A stretch of DNA of 64,000 nucleotides, from contig JAHHHN010000025.1 of the NCBI GenBank assembly GCA_019359325.1, positions 1-64,000 of the forward strand, given 5' to 3'. A program made the position numbers and the translations under genes. The notes beneath the pieces were generated by a model. That model saw only the letters and a program-made list of their open reading frames with translations. It had not been told where the DNA came from and searched no databases. Below are positions 8,562-16,805 of the stretch, piece by piece. Source of the stretch: Mojavia pulchra JT2-VF2 (GTDB taxonomy: Bacteria; Cyanobacteriota; Cyanobacteriia; Cyanobacteriales; Nostocaceae). Position 1 is the stretch's first letter. Every line of letters starts with the position of its first letter.

Positions 8562-9725
8562 ATGTCGCGCCAAACGAAAAAAGCAGTTGGATGTGGATGT
8601 TCAAATATTCCTTTATCTCTAATCATAGTTATCTTAGGAGGCGGTTATTGGTGGTTCAACCAGAAAGCAAATTTAGACATTAGCAAACTTTTATCTAAAA
8701 ATCAACAAATAACTATTCCTGTTTTGAATCCTACTGCCGCTCCAAATTCTTCTTTAACTCCCAACCCCAATAATAAGCAAGCCACACTTGAAAGAAAAAC
8801 ATCTCAAAAAACACCATTACCTCAAACTCTTTGGGATAAAAAAGTAATTAGAGGAATTTATTTAAGTCGTTATCAAGTGACTAATAATGCTAGCGAAATA
8901 ACGATTCGTGAAAGAGTTCGTTACTATCGGTCTCAAGGTATTAATACGATTATTCATGGTGTTTGGGGTAATGGTTGTACGATGTACAATAGCGAAGTTA
9001 TGCAGCAAACACTAGGGTATAGAAGTTGCCCAAACCAGTTTCAAGAGCGATGGTTAGATTGGTTGATTGATGAGGCACACAAACAAGGAATGCAAGTTCA
9101 TGCTTATTTTGAGAAAGGTATTAAAATAGATAAAAATAGTCCAATTTATGAGTTAGCAATCTCTCAGAAATGGATTGTTACCGGTGTAGATAAAACCTAC
9201 ATTGGTGTCGAGCATTATGTTCTTGATGTAGAGATTCCTGAGGTTGCTAATTTATTTAAAAATATTTTAGTAGAATTCGTCCAAAAATATCCGAAGATTG
9301 ATGCAGTCCAATGGGATGATTATTTAGGCTATCATGCTGAATTACCCGGTCAAATTGACCGCACCGCTAAGTTAACTAGTTTTTTGCAACAGATGATAAC
9401 TGCAATGAAAAAAGCTAACTCTTCAGTTAGTTTTGATATTTGTCATCATAACCCTTATTGGGCTAAACGATATTTCGCAGCTGATTGGCAAAAATGGAAT
9501 GTTGATCGAGTGTTTATTCAAGCTTATAATGAGGCAAATTTTAAAGAAGAATTAAATTATGCCAAAAATTATGCTGGAATTGCCATTACTGATCAGCAAT
9601 TACATCGCTTAAAAGAATTAGTAGATAACCAGGCAATCAAGAGTATTTTAGTTTTCCCTCTGTCTGGGAAACCAGAAGAAACAGCTTCCAGCTTAAAAAG
9701 CTTGACGCTAAACAACACTGATTAA
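8562..9725 (+). CDS. GH10-like (GHL10) putative glycoside hydrolase
   Basis: A 387-residue protein with an N-terminal membrane anchor (LSLIIVILGGGYWWF, residues 19-33), a Pro/Asn/Thr-rich linker (50-90) and a TIM-barrel domain of the GHL10 kind from about residue 97. Seen: IRGIYLSRYQ, the strand GINTIIHGVWG, AHKQGMQVHAYFE, and VQWDDYLGYHAEL, whose two Asp residues are candidate catalytic or substrate residues. The enzyme probably acts in the periplasm on a polysaccharide or cell-wall sugar, but the substrate is not known. The Cys residues in VGCGCSN precede the anchor and could be lipid-modified, though the spacing from the N-terminus does not fit a typical lipobox. Confidence 0.7.
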   Translation: MSRQTKKAVGCGCSNIPLSLIIVILGGGYWWFNQKANLDISKLLSKNQQITIPVLNPTAAPNSSLTPNPNNKQATLERKTSQKTPLPQTLWDKKVIRGIYLSRYQVTNNASEITIRERVRYYRSQGINTIIHGVWGNGCTMYNSEVMQQTLGYRSCPNQFQERWLDWLIDEAHKQGMQVHAYFEKGIKIDKNSPIYELAISQKWIVTGVDKTYIGVEHYVLDVEIPEVANLFKNILVEFVQKYPKIDAVQWDDYLGYHAELPGQIDRTAKLTSFLQQMITAMKKANSSVSFDICHHNPYWAKRYFAADWQKWNVDRVFIQAYNEANFKEELNYAKNYAGIAITDQQLHRLKELVDNQAIKSILVFPLSGKPEETASSLKSLTLNNTD

Positions 9726-9747
9726 TTTGGCGTTGCCAAACCAAGGC

Positions 9748-9941
9748 GGGAGCAACGCGAAAAAGTGAGATCGTCGTGAAATGAGCAGGGGAAGCGGGGG
9801 GAGCTGGGGGAGCTGGGGGAGAAAAGAGAAATGTTTAGTAAATTTTGCTGCTAAAACTCTACTAAATCCACTTAATTTCTTTCTCTTCCCCAGCCTCCCC
9901 AGCCCCCCAGCTTTGCCACTTCACAAAATCGCGTTGCTCCC
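9748..9941. repeat. MITE-like inverted-repeat element
   Basis: Terminal arms GGGAGCAACGCGA (9748-9760) and TCGCGTTGCTCCC (9929-9941) are perfect inverted copies about 170 bp apart. The interior is G-rich on the left (repeats of GGAGCTGGG) and C-rich on the right (CCCCAGCCTCCCCAGCC), so the element can fold on itself. No transposase is encoded; a non-autonomous mobile element or its remnant is likely. Confidence 0.6.
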
Positions 9942-10094
9942 ACCAAGGCAGCAAAAAGTTTCTGAGGCGAATAGCATTGAACAATCAATTAAATTTTAGC
10001 TAAGTCAAGCATCGCTATCTGCCACCGAAGCAATCTTGCATTACAGTCCGTAAAACTTTGTTGTGTGCGATTAGTTAGTGGCGTCTAGGTTCAA

Positions 10095-10285
10095 CTAACT
10101 GGTAAATACTTTGTCCGAATTTGTTGGGGCTGGCGATCGCTTTGATTTACGTCCAGAGATATCGTGCAGCAAACCCATCAGTGCGGGTACAACAGTGGGA
10201 GTCAAAAAGCGATCGCCTGTGACGCTGGGCAACAGCGCAATCACTTTTTTAACAGGTGATAACTGTCGCAAGTAAAATTTCTTCT
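10095..10285 (-). other. Possible coding remnant next to the hydrolase
   Basis: On the minus strand an open frame without a start reads through LRQLSPVKKVIALLPSVTGD and on to a stop at 10095-10097. Composition looks protein-like, and it contains two HIP1 sites, but I recognise no family and it overlaps the end of the dienelactone hydrolase in another frame. It could be the tail of a gene lost by deletion, or chance. Confidence 0.2.
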
Positions 10286-11026
10286 TCAGTTCGCAAATAT
10301 ATGTTCCAAGAAAGTTACTATTTCAGCCCAAGCAAAGGTAGTGGCAACAGAATCATAGCGATAACCGTCGTCACGCATGAAGGTATGCTCTGCTTCATAC
10401 AAGAGAACTTTGTGAGGTATATTAGCACTCTCTAGAGCTTTAATTATGCTTTGTCTGTCATGCTCTGGAATATGAGGATCAAGTGTACCGAACACCAATA
10501 GCATCTGGGCTTTAATTTCAGTCACCCGATCAATTGTGTCGGCTACCCCCTGCCCCAGCTTGCCACTGGGAATGCCAGTCGGGTAACAGCAGACAGAGGC
10601 CTTAATTTCGCTCATGAATGCTGCTCGAAAAGCTAAGTGTCCACCAATACAAAAGCCTAGAGTGCCTATCTTACCCGGACAAACCCCACTTTCTGCTTTG
10701 AGAAATTCAATTACAGTACGACAATCGGCATCATAATCAGCGATCGCTGTTCGACGAGCATCGTCATTACCCCGCATTCGACCTAGATCATCTGGTTCAA
10801 TAACTAGACCAATTGGCTCAATGCGATGAAAAAGTTCTGGGGCTGCCACTATATAACCATATCCTGCTAAATAGTTAGCTAGACGAATTATGGGAGCGCC
10901 TAACTGATAAATATCACTGTAGAAAACAATACCTGGATAAAGACCTGCTGTTTTGGGAGCCGCTACATAGACGCGCATCAAACTGTTATCTACTCTCAAC
11001 TCGACATTGCGCTTGGTGATTTGCAC
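10286..11026 (-). CDS. Dienelactone hydrolase family protein
   Basis: A 246-residue alpha/beta hydrolase of the dienelactone hydrolase family. The nucleophile is C126 in GFCIGGH, with D183 in GTLDPHIP and H214 in EAEHTFMRDD completing the Cys-Asp-His triad typical of DLH. The start is a GTG at 11026, supported by GGAGAG seven bases upstream. Classical members hydrolyse carboxymethylenebutenolide in chlorocatechol breakdown; cyanobacterial homologues have unknown substrates, and no catechol pathway genes are nearby. Cytosolic, no signal peptide. Confidence 0.85.
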   Translation of the reverse strand: MQITKRNVELRVDNSLMRVYVAAPKTAGLYPGIVFYSDIYQLGAPIIRLANYLAGYGYIVAAPELFHRIEPIGLVIEPDDLGRMRGNDDARRTAIADYDADCRTVIEFLKAESGVCPGKIGTLGFCIGGHLAFRAAFMSEIKASVCCYPTGIPSGKLGQGVADTIDRVTEIKAQMLLVFGTLDPHIPEHDRQSIIKALESANIPHKVLLYEAEHTFMRDDGYRYDSVATTFAWAEIVTFLEHIFAN

Positions 11027-11390
11027 TGTTTTCTCTCCGTGTCATGCCTGCTTTAATTCGCTTCTAGGCTTTGCATATTTGCGAGATATTTTTTCACCGC
11101 TGCAACGTCGAAAACTTCTTCTCTTCGCGCACTTCGCGTCTTTGCAGTTCATTAATTCATCCCTATTTTATGCAACGCCCATCCCTTTATTATGGAACGC
11201 CAATATTTATTTCCCTCACGCAGAGACGCACAGAGGCACAGAGAAAGACTAAAATTAGCGTAGTAAATGCTTGGTAGCTTTGGTTTCGGATGAAATGTTA
11301 CGACTGTTAATCAAAAGAAGCGTAAAATGATAATGACAAATTATTTGCCACTGTAAAATTTTGACAAATAATGAGCGAATGTACAAACAT
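11027..11390. other. Intergenic region with repeat
   Basis: Around 11149-11190 lies AATTCATCCC followed by a segment ending ATGCAACGCC, which resembles the right end of the inverted-repeat element at 16420-16576. No gene supported. Confidence 0.4.
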
Positions 11391-11510
11391 GAAAGAGGCT
11401 TGGTCGAGCCAAGCCTCAATATATACCAAGCATTTACTACACCAAGATTAATTTAGACTTACTCTGACTGTACTTCATCATCCTAGAGGATGTGTGCAAA
11501 TAGCCTAAAG
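11391..11510 (-). ncRNA. Candidate tandem small RNA, unit 1
   Basis: Read on the minus strand: a hairpin CATCCTCTAGGATG (within 11475-11493), then the box GTCTAAATTA (11449-11458), then a 9-bp terminator-like stem GAGGCTTGG/CCAAGCCTC (11395-11417) followed by TTTC. The same order recurs in units 2 and 3. A 13-codon frame runs through the box here, but it is not preserved in unit 2, which favours RNA. Confidence 0.4.
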
Positions 11511-11540
11511 ACTGAGAAAAAGTGAGTTGGCCACTTATGA

Positions 11541-11665
11541 AAAAAAGGTCTGGTCGCGAACCAAACCTCGATCATTGCTGTGCTTAACAACGTACTCAAT
11601 TAATTTAGACCTAGTATGGCTCTAGAGCATCTTCCTACAGAGTGTAGCCAAATATGCCAAACACT
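11541..11665 (-). ncRNA. Candidate tandem small RNA, unit 2
   Basis: Minus strand: CTGTAGGAAGATG (about 11629-11648), box GTCTAAATTA (11601-11610), then stem AGGTTTGG/CCAGACCT (11547-11568) followed by seven T. The one non-Watson-Crick pair is G-U when read on the minus strand but A-C on the plus strand, which points to minus-strand transcription. This is the best terminator in the set. Confidence 0.5.
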
Positions 11666-11730
11666 GGTAAAGGTATACTTGGTTAATATATTAACTATCT
11701 AAGTGAAAATTATTAGCAATACATCAATAC

Positions 11731-11885
11731 TAAAAAAGCTTAAGTAAGACTAAGCCACCAGATTTAGTAAGCGTTTACCAATATAGCTAATTTAGACATA
11801 CTTTAAATCTAGCCCAGTACACCAACTCAGATTCGCTCGCTCCTGCTCTGGTGATAGATAATCTTCCTACGATGTAGGTCTAATA
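11731..11885 (-). ncRNA. Candidate tandem small RNA, unit 3
   Basis: Minus strand: CCTAC-ATC-GTAGGAAGAT hairpin (about 11861-11879), the box GTCTAAATTA (11788-11797), then nested stems with outer pair GCTTA/TAAGC and six T ending near 11732. The spacer between hairpin and box is longer than in units 1 and 2. Confidence 0.4.
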
Positions 11886-11904
11886 AGTATTGCTTGATAT
11901 CAAA

Positions 11905-12010
11905 AAGAAGACCCTGGATCTTATTCCAGGGTATATAAAAGTTCTTCAGACATTCACAAGCAAAATATTAGCTTTACCAATAATTTATTTCCCCTATCTA
12001 TCGAATGATA
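11905..12010 (-). ncRNA. Candidate tandem small RNA, unit 4 (degenerate)
   Basis: Minus strand: a partial box (AAATAAATTATTGG near 11978-11992) followed by the perfect terminator stem ACCCTGGA/TCCAGGGT (11910-11931) and CTTCTTTTT. The upstream hairpin of units 1-3 is not clear here. Confidence 0.35.
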
Positions 12011-12119
12011 TAAAAATCTAAATCATATGCGATTGATCACACTCTTGAATATGGCGATCGCCACCTTAGAAATACTTTATAAAGTAAACCTTAAATTGTA
12101 AAGTAACCAGTATGTTGCA

Positions 12120-12300
12120 GTCAGTCCAGCGCTGTTTAGCAAAGCTATTCCCGTAAACCCCTTTGGGCATAGCTGAGCCTTACTCCTTCGTAGGAGCCTT
12201 CCCCAACGGAGACGTTGCACTTACCGCGTAACGTTTCCGTTAGCAGAAAGATAGGAGGGTTAGCCCGACCTAAGCGATTGACACTCATGCAGCGATTCTT
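12120..12300. repeat. Hairpin-rich dispersed repeat cluster
   Basis: GC-richer than its flanks, with short hairpins such as CCTTACTCCTTCGTAGGAGC and CAACGGAGACGTTG, of the same GGA/TTC-loop type found inside hisC and egtB. No gene. Confidence 0.5.
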
Positions 12301-12398
12301 AGGATCAAACTCCAAACGGTAATCACAAAACGTTAAATTTTAGCTATCATACTCAAAAAAATATTATGCTGCATTACGGCATGATTCTACATTTGGTG

Positions 12399-12417
12399 AG
12401 TATAAGGTAGTTATACT
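12399..12417. promoter_or_regulatory. Palindrome upstream of His-rich lipoprotein
   Basis: Perfect 7-bp inverted repeat AGTATAA-GGTAG-TTATACT, 78 bp before the lipoprotein ATG. Its position fits an operator or promoter-overlapping site for a metal-responsive regulator; the regulator is not identified. It has no T tail, so it is not a good terminator. Confidence 0.4.
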
Positions 12418-12494
12418 TTCTGGCATTAAAGGCTAAAAACTAAACGGTCGGTTTTCATTTAATCAATAAATTCTTATAAGGTTAGAGTAGGGAT

Positions 12495-13385
12495 ATGAAA
12501 ATATTTTTTGCAGGAATTTTTGTAATTACCAGTTTATTTTTCGCTTCTGGTTGCTCGTCAATTATTAAATCAGGTGATGCACAAGTTGCTGAAGATGAGA
12601 TGCACCACACAAATCATGGGCACAATTCTCATGGTGAGCATGAAGGACACTTAAAGCCACACACAGAGCATAGCAACAATTCAAAAACAACTACTCAAGC
12701 TAAATTAATAGCTGACAAAAAAATTACCCCAAATCAGCCTGTTAATTTTGAAATTGAAATTCAAGACTCTGGCGGGAAAAGCGTCAGCAATTTTGACAAT
12801 TTTCAGGAGAAGCTGATGCATTTGATTGTTGTCAGAGATGACTTACAAACTTTTGATCACTTGCACCCTAATTACAAAAATAATGGGCGTTTTGAGGTTA
12901 GTACTAGCTTTCCTAGTTCTGGAAACTATACTCTGTTTAGTGATTACAAACCATCTGGGCAACAAGAACAAGTTTCTCTACTTAAAGTCATGATTCCGGG
13001 ACAAGTTCCGCAACCTATAGAGGCGCAACAGTTTAATACTACTAAAATATTACCTAATACTAAAGTCAATCTTAAGTTTTCTGAACCCAATCTCAAGGCT
13101 GGCAAGGAAGTAAATCTAATTTTTGATTTACAGGATACTGCCAAAAATCAGCCAATTCAAGATTTACAACCATACTTAGGTGAGCAAGGGCATTTAGTCA
13201 TTGTCAAAAACTCTTCTCCTCTAACAAGGCCAGATTATATCCATGCTCATGCTCTTAAGAATAGCCCAACTGGACAAATCAATTTCATGACAAGTTTTCC
13301 TAAACCAGGAAAATACAAGCTTTGGGTACAGTTTAACCGTAATGGTAAGATTAACACTGCTGATTTTTGGGTAAATGTTCAATGA
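12495..13385 (+). CDS. His-rich lipoprotein with FixH/YtkA-like domains
   Basis: A 296-residue predicted lipoprotein: the lipobox FFASGC places the lipid-modified Cys at residue 20. Residues 36-60 are strongly His-rich (MHHTNHGHNSHGEHEGH), a likely metal-binding tail. Two similar beta-sandwich units follow, each with a K-LMHLIVVRDDLQTFDHLHP or GHLVIVKNSSPL...YIHAHAL pattern and an FPKPGKYKLWVQF-type strand, as in FixH/YtkA-like periplasmic proteins linked to copper handling. Copper or another soft metal is inferred from these features only. No metal transporter sits adjacent. Confidence 0.65.
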   Translation: MKIFFAGIFVITSLFFASGCSSIIKSGDAQVAEDEMHHTNHGHNSHGEHEGHLKPHTEHSNNSKTTTQAKLIADKKITPNQPVNFEIEIQDSGGKSVSNFDNFQEKLMHLIVVRDDLQTFDHLHPNYKNNGRFEVSTSFPSSGNYTLFSDYKPSGQQEQVSLLKVMIPGQVPQPIEAQQFNTTKILPNTKVNLKFSEPNLKAGKEVNLIFDLQDTAKNQPIQDLQPYLGEQGHLVIVKNSSPLTRPDYIHAHALKNSPTGQINFMTSFPKPGKYKLWVQFNRNGKINTADFWVNVQ

Positions 13386-13401
13386 AGAGACTGATAGCAA
13401 T

Positions 13402-13432
13402 AAAAAAAGAAGCCACGATAAAGTAGCCTCTT
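13402..13432 (-). terminator. Minus-strand intrinsic terminator
   Basis: On the minus strand GAGGCTAC-TTTATC-GTGGCTTC forms an 8-bp stem with two G-U pairs followed by seven T. On the plus strand those pairs would be mismatches, so it terminates a minus-strand transcript. No minus-strand protein gene lies upstream within 600 bp, which suggests a small RNA. Confidence 0.55.
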
Positions 13433-14036
13433 AGAGAATAATCAATGAGCAGTAATTGTTGATTCTGTTTTTATAGCTGTAAGTATGTCAGCTATATTTG
13501 TGGTGAGGAATGAACTAGTTTTAAACTAGGGATTTGAAGCTACTACTTTTTAATGGATTGAACATTATTAAGTAGTAGTTGCTTTTAGCCCCTAGCAACT
13601 ATTAAAAGACTTTTTATAAAAAAACAATTCAGACTAAAGTCATGAATAAACTATGACTTTAGTCACGAAAGCAAATAGATTGAAAACTTCAAGCATTGTG
13701 GTGGAGACAACAACCCAGCCTTGTAGCATGGCAGAATTATTAGTGCTTACCAACATCCCCTCTGCACTCAAATACAGAGGTTCATAGTGCAAGTCTACTC
13801 AAGTGGACTAAAATCACTCACTCAGTCCGCTTGAGATAGCTTTAGCTATAAAAAATATAAACCTGCACAAGTATAATCTACTACGGTTTTATATCTAAAG
13901 TTATAGATAAACTCCCAAGAAAATATTCACTAAGTTTGAGATAAAACACCCTTCAAGTATGAAGTTCTTCCGCCACAGCCTATGGACAATGTAGAAACAT
14001 CATAAATAAAGATTAGCAAAAGCGAGAGTAAAAGTT
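13433..14036. other. Hairpin-rich intergenic region
   Basis: No protein gene. It holds a strong inverted repeat at 13632-13664, an ACTACTT/AAGTAGT pair near 13545-13580, and a palindrome CTAGTTTTAAACTAG near 13515-13530. With minus-strand terminators at 13402 and 13632, it may carry one or two minus-strand small RNAs. Confidence 0.35.
13632..13664 (-). terminator. Minus-strand terminator-like hairpin
   Basis: Perfect 12-bp inverted repeat GACTAAAGTCAT (13632-13643) / ATGACTTTAGTC (13653-13664), 9-nt loop. Read on the minus strand it is followed by TGAATTGTTTTTTT; on the plus strand there is no T run. Confidence 0.5.
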
Positions 14037-14225
14037 ATGGTTGCTATTGGGGATTATGTACTAAATCAAAAAACTGGGCATCTAGGCAAAGTGATTGGTT
14101 ACAGTCACCAAATAATTAATAATGTATATACCACTACGCTACAAGTCCTAGTAGCTGAGGCTGCAAATTCACATAAAGTGGTAGAAGATGTAATTACAGA
14201 ATGGAAACAGTGGTCAGCAGCCTAA
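14037..14225 (+). CDS. Small hypothetical protein, 62 aa
   Basis: A 62-residue protein with a likely SH3-like beta-barrel pattern: VAIGDYVLNQKTGHLGKVIGY, then TTLQVLVAE, ending in ITEWKQW. The GDYV...GKVIGY pattern is common in small cyanobacterial proteins that act as barrels or binding modules. No function can be assigned. The ATG is 5 bases after GAGAGTAAAAG, a fair ribosome binding region. Confidence 0.6.
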   Translation: MVAIGDYVLNQKTGHLGKVIGYSHQIINNVYTTTLQVLVAEAANSHKVVEDVITEWKQWSAA

Positions 14226-14368
14226 ATTTTATATCTATAGCACTCTCTAGATTGATCAGGGGCATATATCGGCAAATAGATGTGGCTTTTCTACGGATAG
14301 AATACCTTGATTATTACTCTAGCTTTTACAGCTAGTTATTAATAGGATAAACAAGGTAATTCTATATT

Positions 14369-14689
14369 ATGGTGCGAGATTTTATTTTTTGTCTGCAAGA
14401 AGCGGCTTTACACTTTGTATTTAAAAAGTTTTCCACACCCCAAAACCCTGCTGAATGTTTTGTAAACCCCCCTTGTGGCTGTTCCAATCCTGGTAAAGAA
14501 CTTCAGTGTGAGGAATGTACTTATCTAGAGTCTTGTTTGTCTAGTTTCCAGCTTCAGGGATCATATAGTTACAATTCTCCTTATGTTACTAGTCATAAAC
14601 CCACGGCACAGAAAGTTAACTCTTCCTGCAAAGATGGGTCTATGTCTGAGGTAAAAATTGGGGTTAATAGTAGGGCTAGTTCTCAGTAG
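14369..14689 (+). CDS. Cys-rich hypothetical protein
   Basis: A 106-residue protein with a Cys cluster, CGCSNPGKELQCEECTYLESC at residues 36-57 (quoted in part as CGCSNPGKELQCEEC), which could bind zinc or an iron-sulfur centre. The rest is low-complexity and Ser-rich. It ends two bases before the convergent nagB stop. I do not recognise the family; the first 20 residues are hydrophobic-aromatic but not a clear signal peptide. Confidence 0.45.
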   Translation: MVRDFIFCLQEAALHFVFKKFSTPQNPAECFVNPPCGCSNPGKELQCEECTYLESCLSSFQLQGSYSYNSPYVTSHKPTAQKVNSSCKDGSMSEVKIGVNSRASSQ

Positions 14690-14690
14690 T

Positions 14691-15464
14691 TTAAGCTAGC
14701 AAACTTGCAGAATTTACATCAAGAAATAATGTTGCTTGGGGTTGTTGACGCAAAATAGAAGCCGGACATTTTGGGTTAATTGTCCCCTGCAACATCTCCT
14801 TCACTGCCTTTGCCTTACGCTTTTCTGGCGCAAGGCAAAGAATTTTTTTAGCGGAACAAATTGATGGTAAAGTAACAGTAAATGCGTATTGTGGAACATT
14901 TTCCAAGTTGGGAAAATGACCTGTGTTTACTTGTTGTTGTCGGTTAACTGTATCCAGCTTTACTAGTTTGACCCTGTAAGGATCTTGAAAATCCGCTACT
15001 GCTGGATCGTTAAAAGCCAAATGTCCATTTTCACCAAGGCCAAGACAGCATAAGTCTATTGGTTGTGCTAGCAACAGTTGAGAATAGCGATCGCATTCTA
15101 CTAATGGTTGCAATGTATCACCTTGTATATAGTGAAATTGCTGAGGATCAACTCGCTGCTCAACACGTTCCTGCATATAGCGCCGAAAACTAGCAGAATG
15201 TTCAGCCGAAATCCCTAAATATTCATCCAAATGAAATAAAGTAATCCGCGACCAATCAACACCACCCAAAGCAATCAAAGCATCAAGAAATTTGAGTTGG
15301 GAATTTCCTGTTGCTAACAATACAGCAGCTGTATCTTGTTGCTGAAGCAGGTTCTGTAAATATTGCTGTGCAATTTCTGCAACATCTTGAGACATTTCGG
15401 CTTCGGTGTTATAAATCTGCACCATCAACTCATCAACACGAAAAAATTGTGTGGTCGCTAGCAT
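14691..15464 (-). CDS. nagB: Glucosamine-6-phosphate deaminase
   Basis: NagB/6-phosphogluconolactonase-type fold, 257 aa, converting glucosamine-6-phosphate to fructose-6-phosphate and ammonia. Seen: ATGNSQLKFLDAL (phosphate site, about 51-63), LFHLDEYLG with the catalytic Asp, and the signature LGLGENGHLAFNDP. The length matches NagB rather than 6-phosphogluconolactonase. The longest start is ATG 15464; an inner ATG at 15425 (MVQIYNTEAEM) is also possible. It is divergent from the HAD phosphatase gene by about 210 bp, and the pair may link amino-sugar and sugar-phosphate metabolism. Confidence 0.88.
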   Translation of the reverse strand: MLATTQFFRVDELMVQIYNTEAEMSQDVAEIAQQYLQNLLQQQDTAAVLLATGNSQLKFLDALIALGGVDWSRITLFHLDEYLGISAEHSASFRRYMQERVEQRVDPQQFHYIQGDTLQPLVECDRYSQLLLAQPIDLCCLGLGENGHLAFNDPAVADFQDPYRVKLVKLDTVNRQQQVNTGHFPNLENVPQYAFTVTLPSICSAKKILCLAPEKRKAKAVKEMLQGTINPKCPASILRQQPQATLFLDVNSASLLA

Positions 15465-15673
15465 TTGCTTACCCAGACAGTGATCAATATTGGGCTAAAT
15501 TCAAGGGTAATAATTCTCAACCCATACACGCCCTATTCAGTATAGGTTTTAAGGATTTTGCAGATTAATTATAGTTCTTTGTCCTAATTAACGCCGTAAC
15601 AACTACAAAGAACAAAAAACAATGTAAAATGTGTAATTAAAGTTAATATTTTTTTACATATTACCAAAAAATT

Positions 15674-16360
15674 ATGCTAGCTGCAATTCTCTTTGACCTA
15701 GATGGCACAATTGTCAACACTGACCCCATACACTACCAGGCTTGGCAACAAAAGCTTGCTCATTATGGCATAGAAATTGACGAAAGTTTCTATAAATCTC
15801 GCATCAGTGGCCGTTTAAACCCAGAAATTGTCAAAGATATTCTGCCACAATTATCACCAACAGATGGACAAAAATTTGCAGATGAAAAAGAGGGACTTTT
15901 CCGCGAACTTGCACCCCATCTAAAACCACTGAGTGGATTTTCTGAATTACTAACATGGACAGATGCACATCAGCTAAAACGTGCATTAGTCACTAATGCT
16001 CCTAGATTAAATGCCGAATTTATGTTAGATGTATTGGGCATTAAAGAAGCTTTCCATACACTTGTTTTAGCTGAAGATTGTATAGCAGGTAAACCCGACC
16101 CCGCACCTTATCAAGCCGCCCTGGATAAGTTAGAAATTCAAGCAGAACAGGCGATCGCCTTAGAAGACTCTCCTTCTGGAATTCGTGCTGCTGTAGCCGC
16201 TGGTATTCCCACTATTGGTATAGCTTCTACCCACGAACCCAAAGTCTTGTTAGAAGTCGGCGCTTTTATAGCAATTCCAGATTTTACTGATTTGCAACTA
16301 TGGACATTTCTTAACTCAGTGATAGAGAAAGATGGAAGTGCAATCGCCTCTACTTATTAA
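15674..16360 (+). CDS. HAD hydrolase, beta-phosphoglucomutase-like
   Basis: A 228-residue HAD superfamily protein. Motif I FDLDGTIVNTD (7-17) with the nucleophile Asp and acid/base Asp, motif II TNAPRLN, motif III K in AGKPDPAPY, and motif IV LEDSPSGIRAA. A helical cap lies between motifs I and II, as in beta-phosphoglucomutase and related phosphatases. The exact substrate (sugar phosphate or phosphoglycolate) cannot be told. The start ATG is unambiguous. Confidence 0.82.
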   Translation: MLAAILFDLDGTIVNTDPIHYQAWQQKLAHYGIEIDESFYKSRISGRLNPEIVKDILPQLSPTDGQKFADEKEGLFRELAPHLKPLSGFSELLTWTDAHQLKRALVTNAPRLNAEFMLDVLGIKEAFHTLVLAEDCIAGKPDPAPYQAALDKLEIQAEQAIALEDSPSGIRAAVAAGIPTIGIASTHEPKVLLEVGAFIAIPDFTDLQLWTFLNSVIEKDGSAIASTY

Positions 16361-16419
16361 GCGCAAGGCTTACAGAGATTTCACAATGGTTAATTAAAAA
16401 AGTGGCATTGCTGATTAAT

Positions 16420-16576
16420 GGGATGAATTTTGTTTCGCGCAAAGGTAAGCCAGTGCGTTGGGCGGCTTTCCCGACTTGTAGACACCCAGAGGGTAGCTTC
16501 CCGCAGGGTAGCAACTGGCGTCGCAAAGGCGCGAATAATTAAATCTTAGCCTTGGGCAAAAATTTTAATTCATCCC
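16420..16576. repeat. Inverted-repeat dispersed element
   Basis: Ends GGGATGAATT (16420-16429) and AATTCATCCC (16567-16576) are perfect inverted copies. Inside are further pairs, TTCGCGC near 16434 and GCGCGAA near 16530, and a series of GGGTAGC repeats. The right end resembles sequence at 11149-11190. No coding capacity; MITE-like. Confidence 0.55.
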
Positions 16577-16805
16577 GCATTTATGCAACACCAAAAAAGT
16601 AAGTTTCCCCATCCAGATGGAAAAGGGAAACCAAGCCTAACTTTGATAGGATGTAAGCAGCATTTTTAATTATGGGGTTGTCAAGTAAGACAACCCTACT
16701 TTTTTGGTCGCCTCCTACAACTTTCTTCCTGCAATAGTTACGTTCTCTTTAGTACCCCGTAAAGGTAGTAACTAAGGCTAATCGCAAATGCTGGAAGATG
16801 TCGCA

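Noticed and set aside
9781-9999. 72-codon frame rich in Gly and Trp
   Set aside because: It runs through a G-rich/C-rich inverted-repeat element and has no protein-like features beyond repeat translation.
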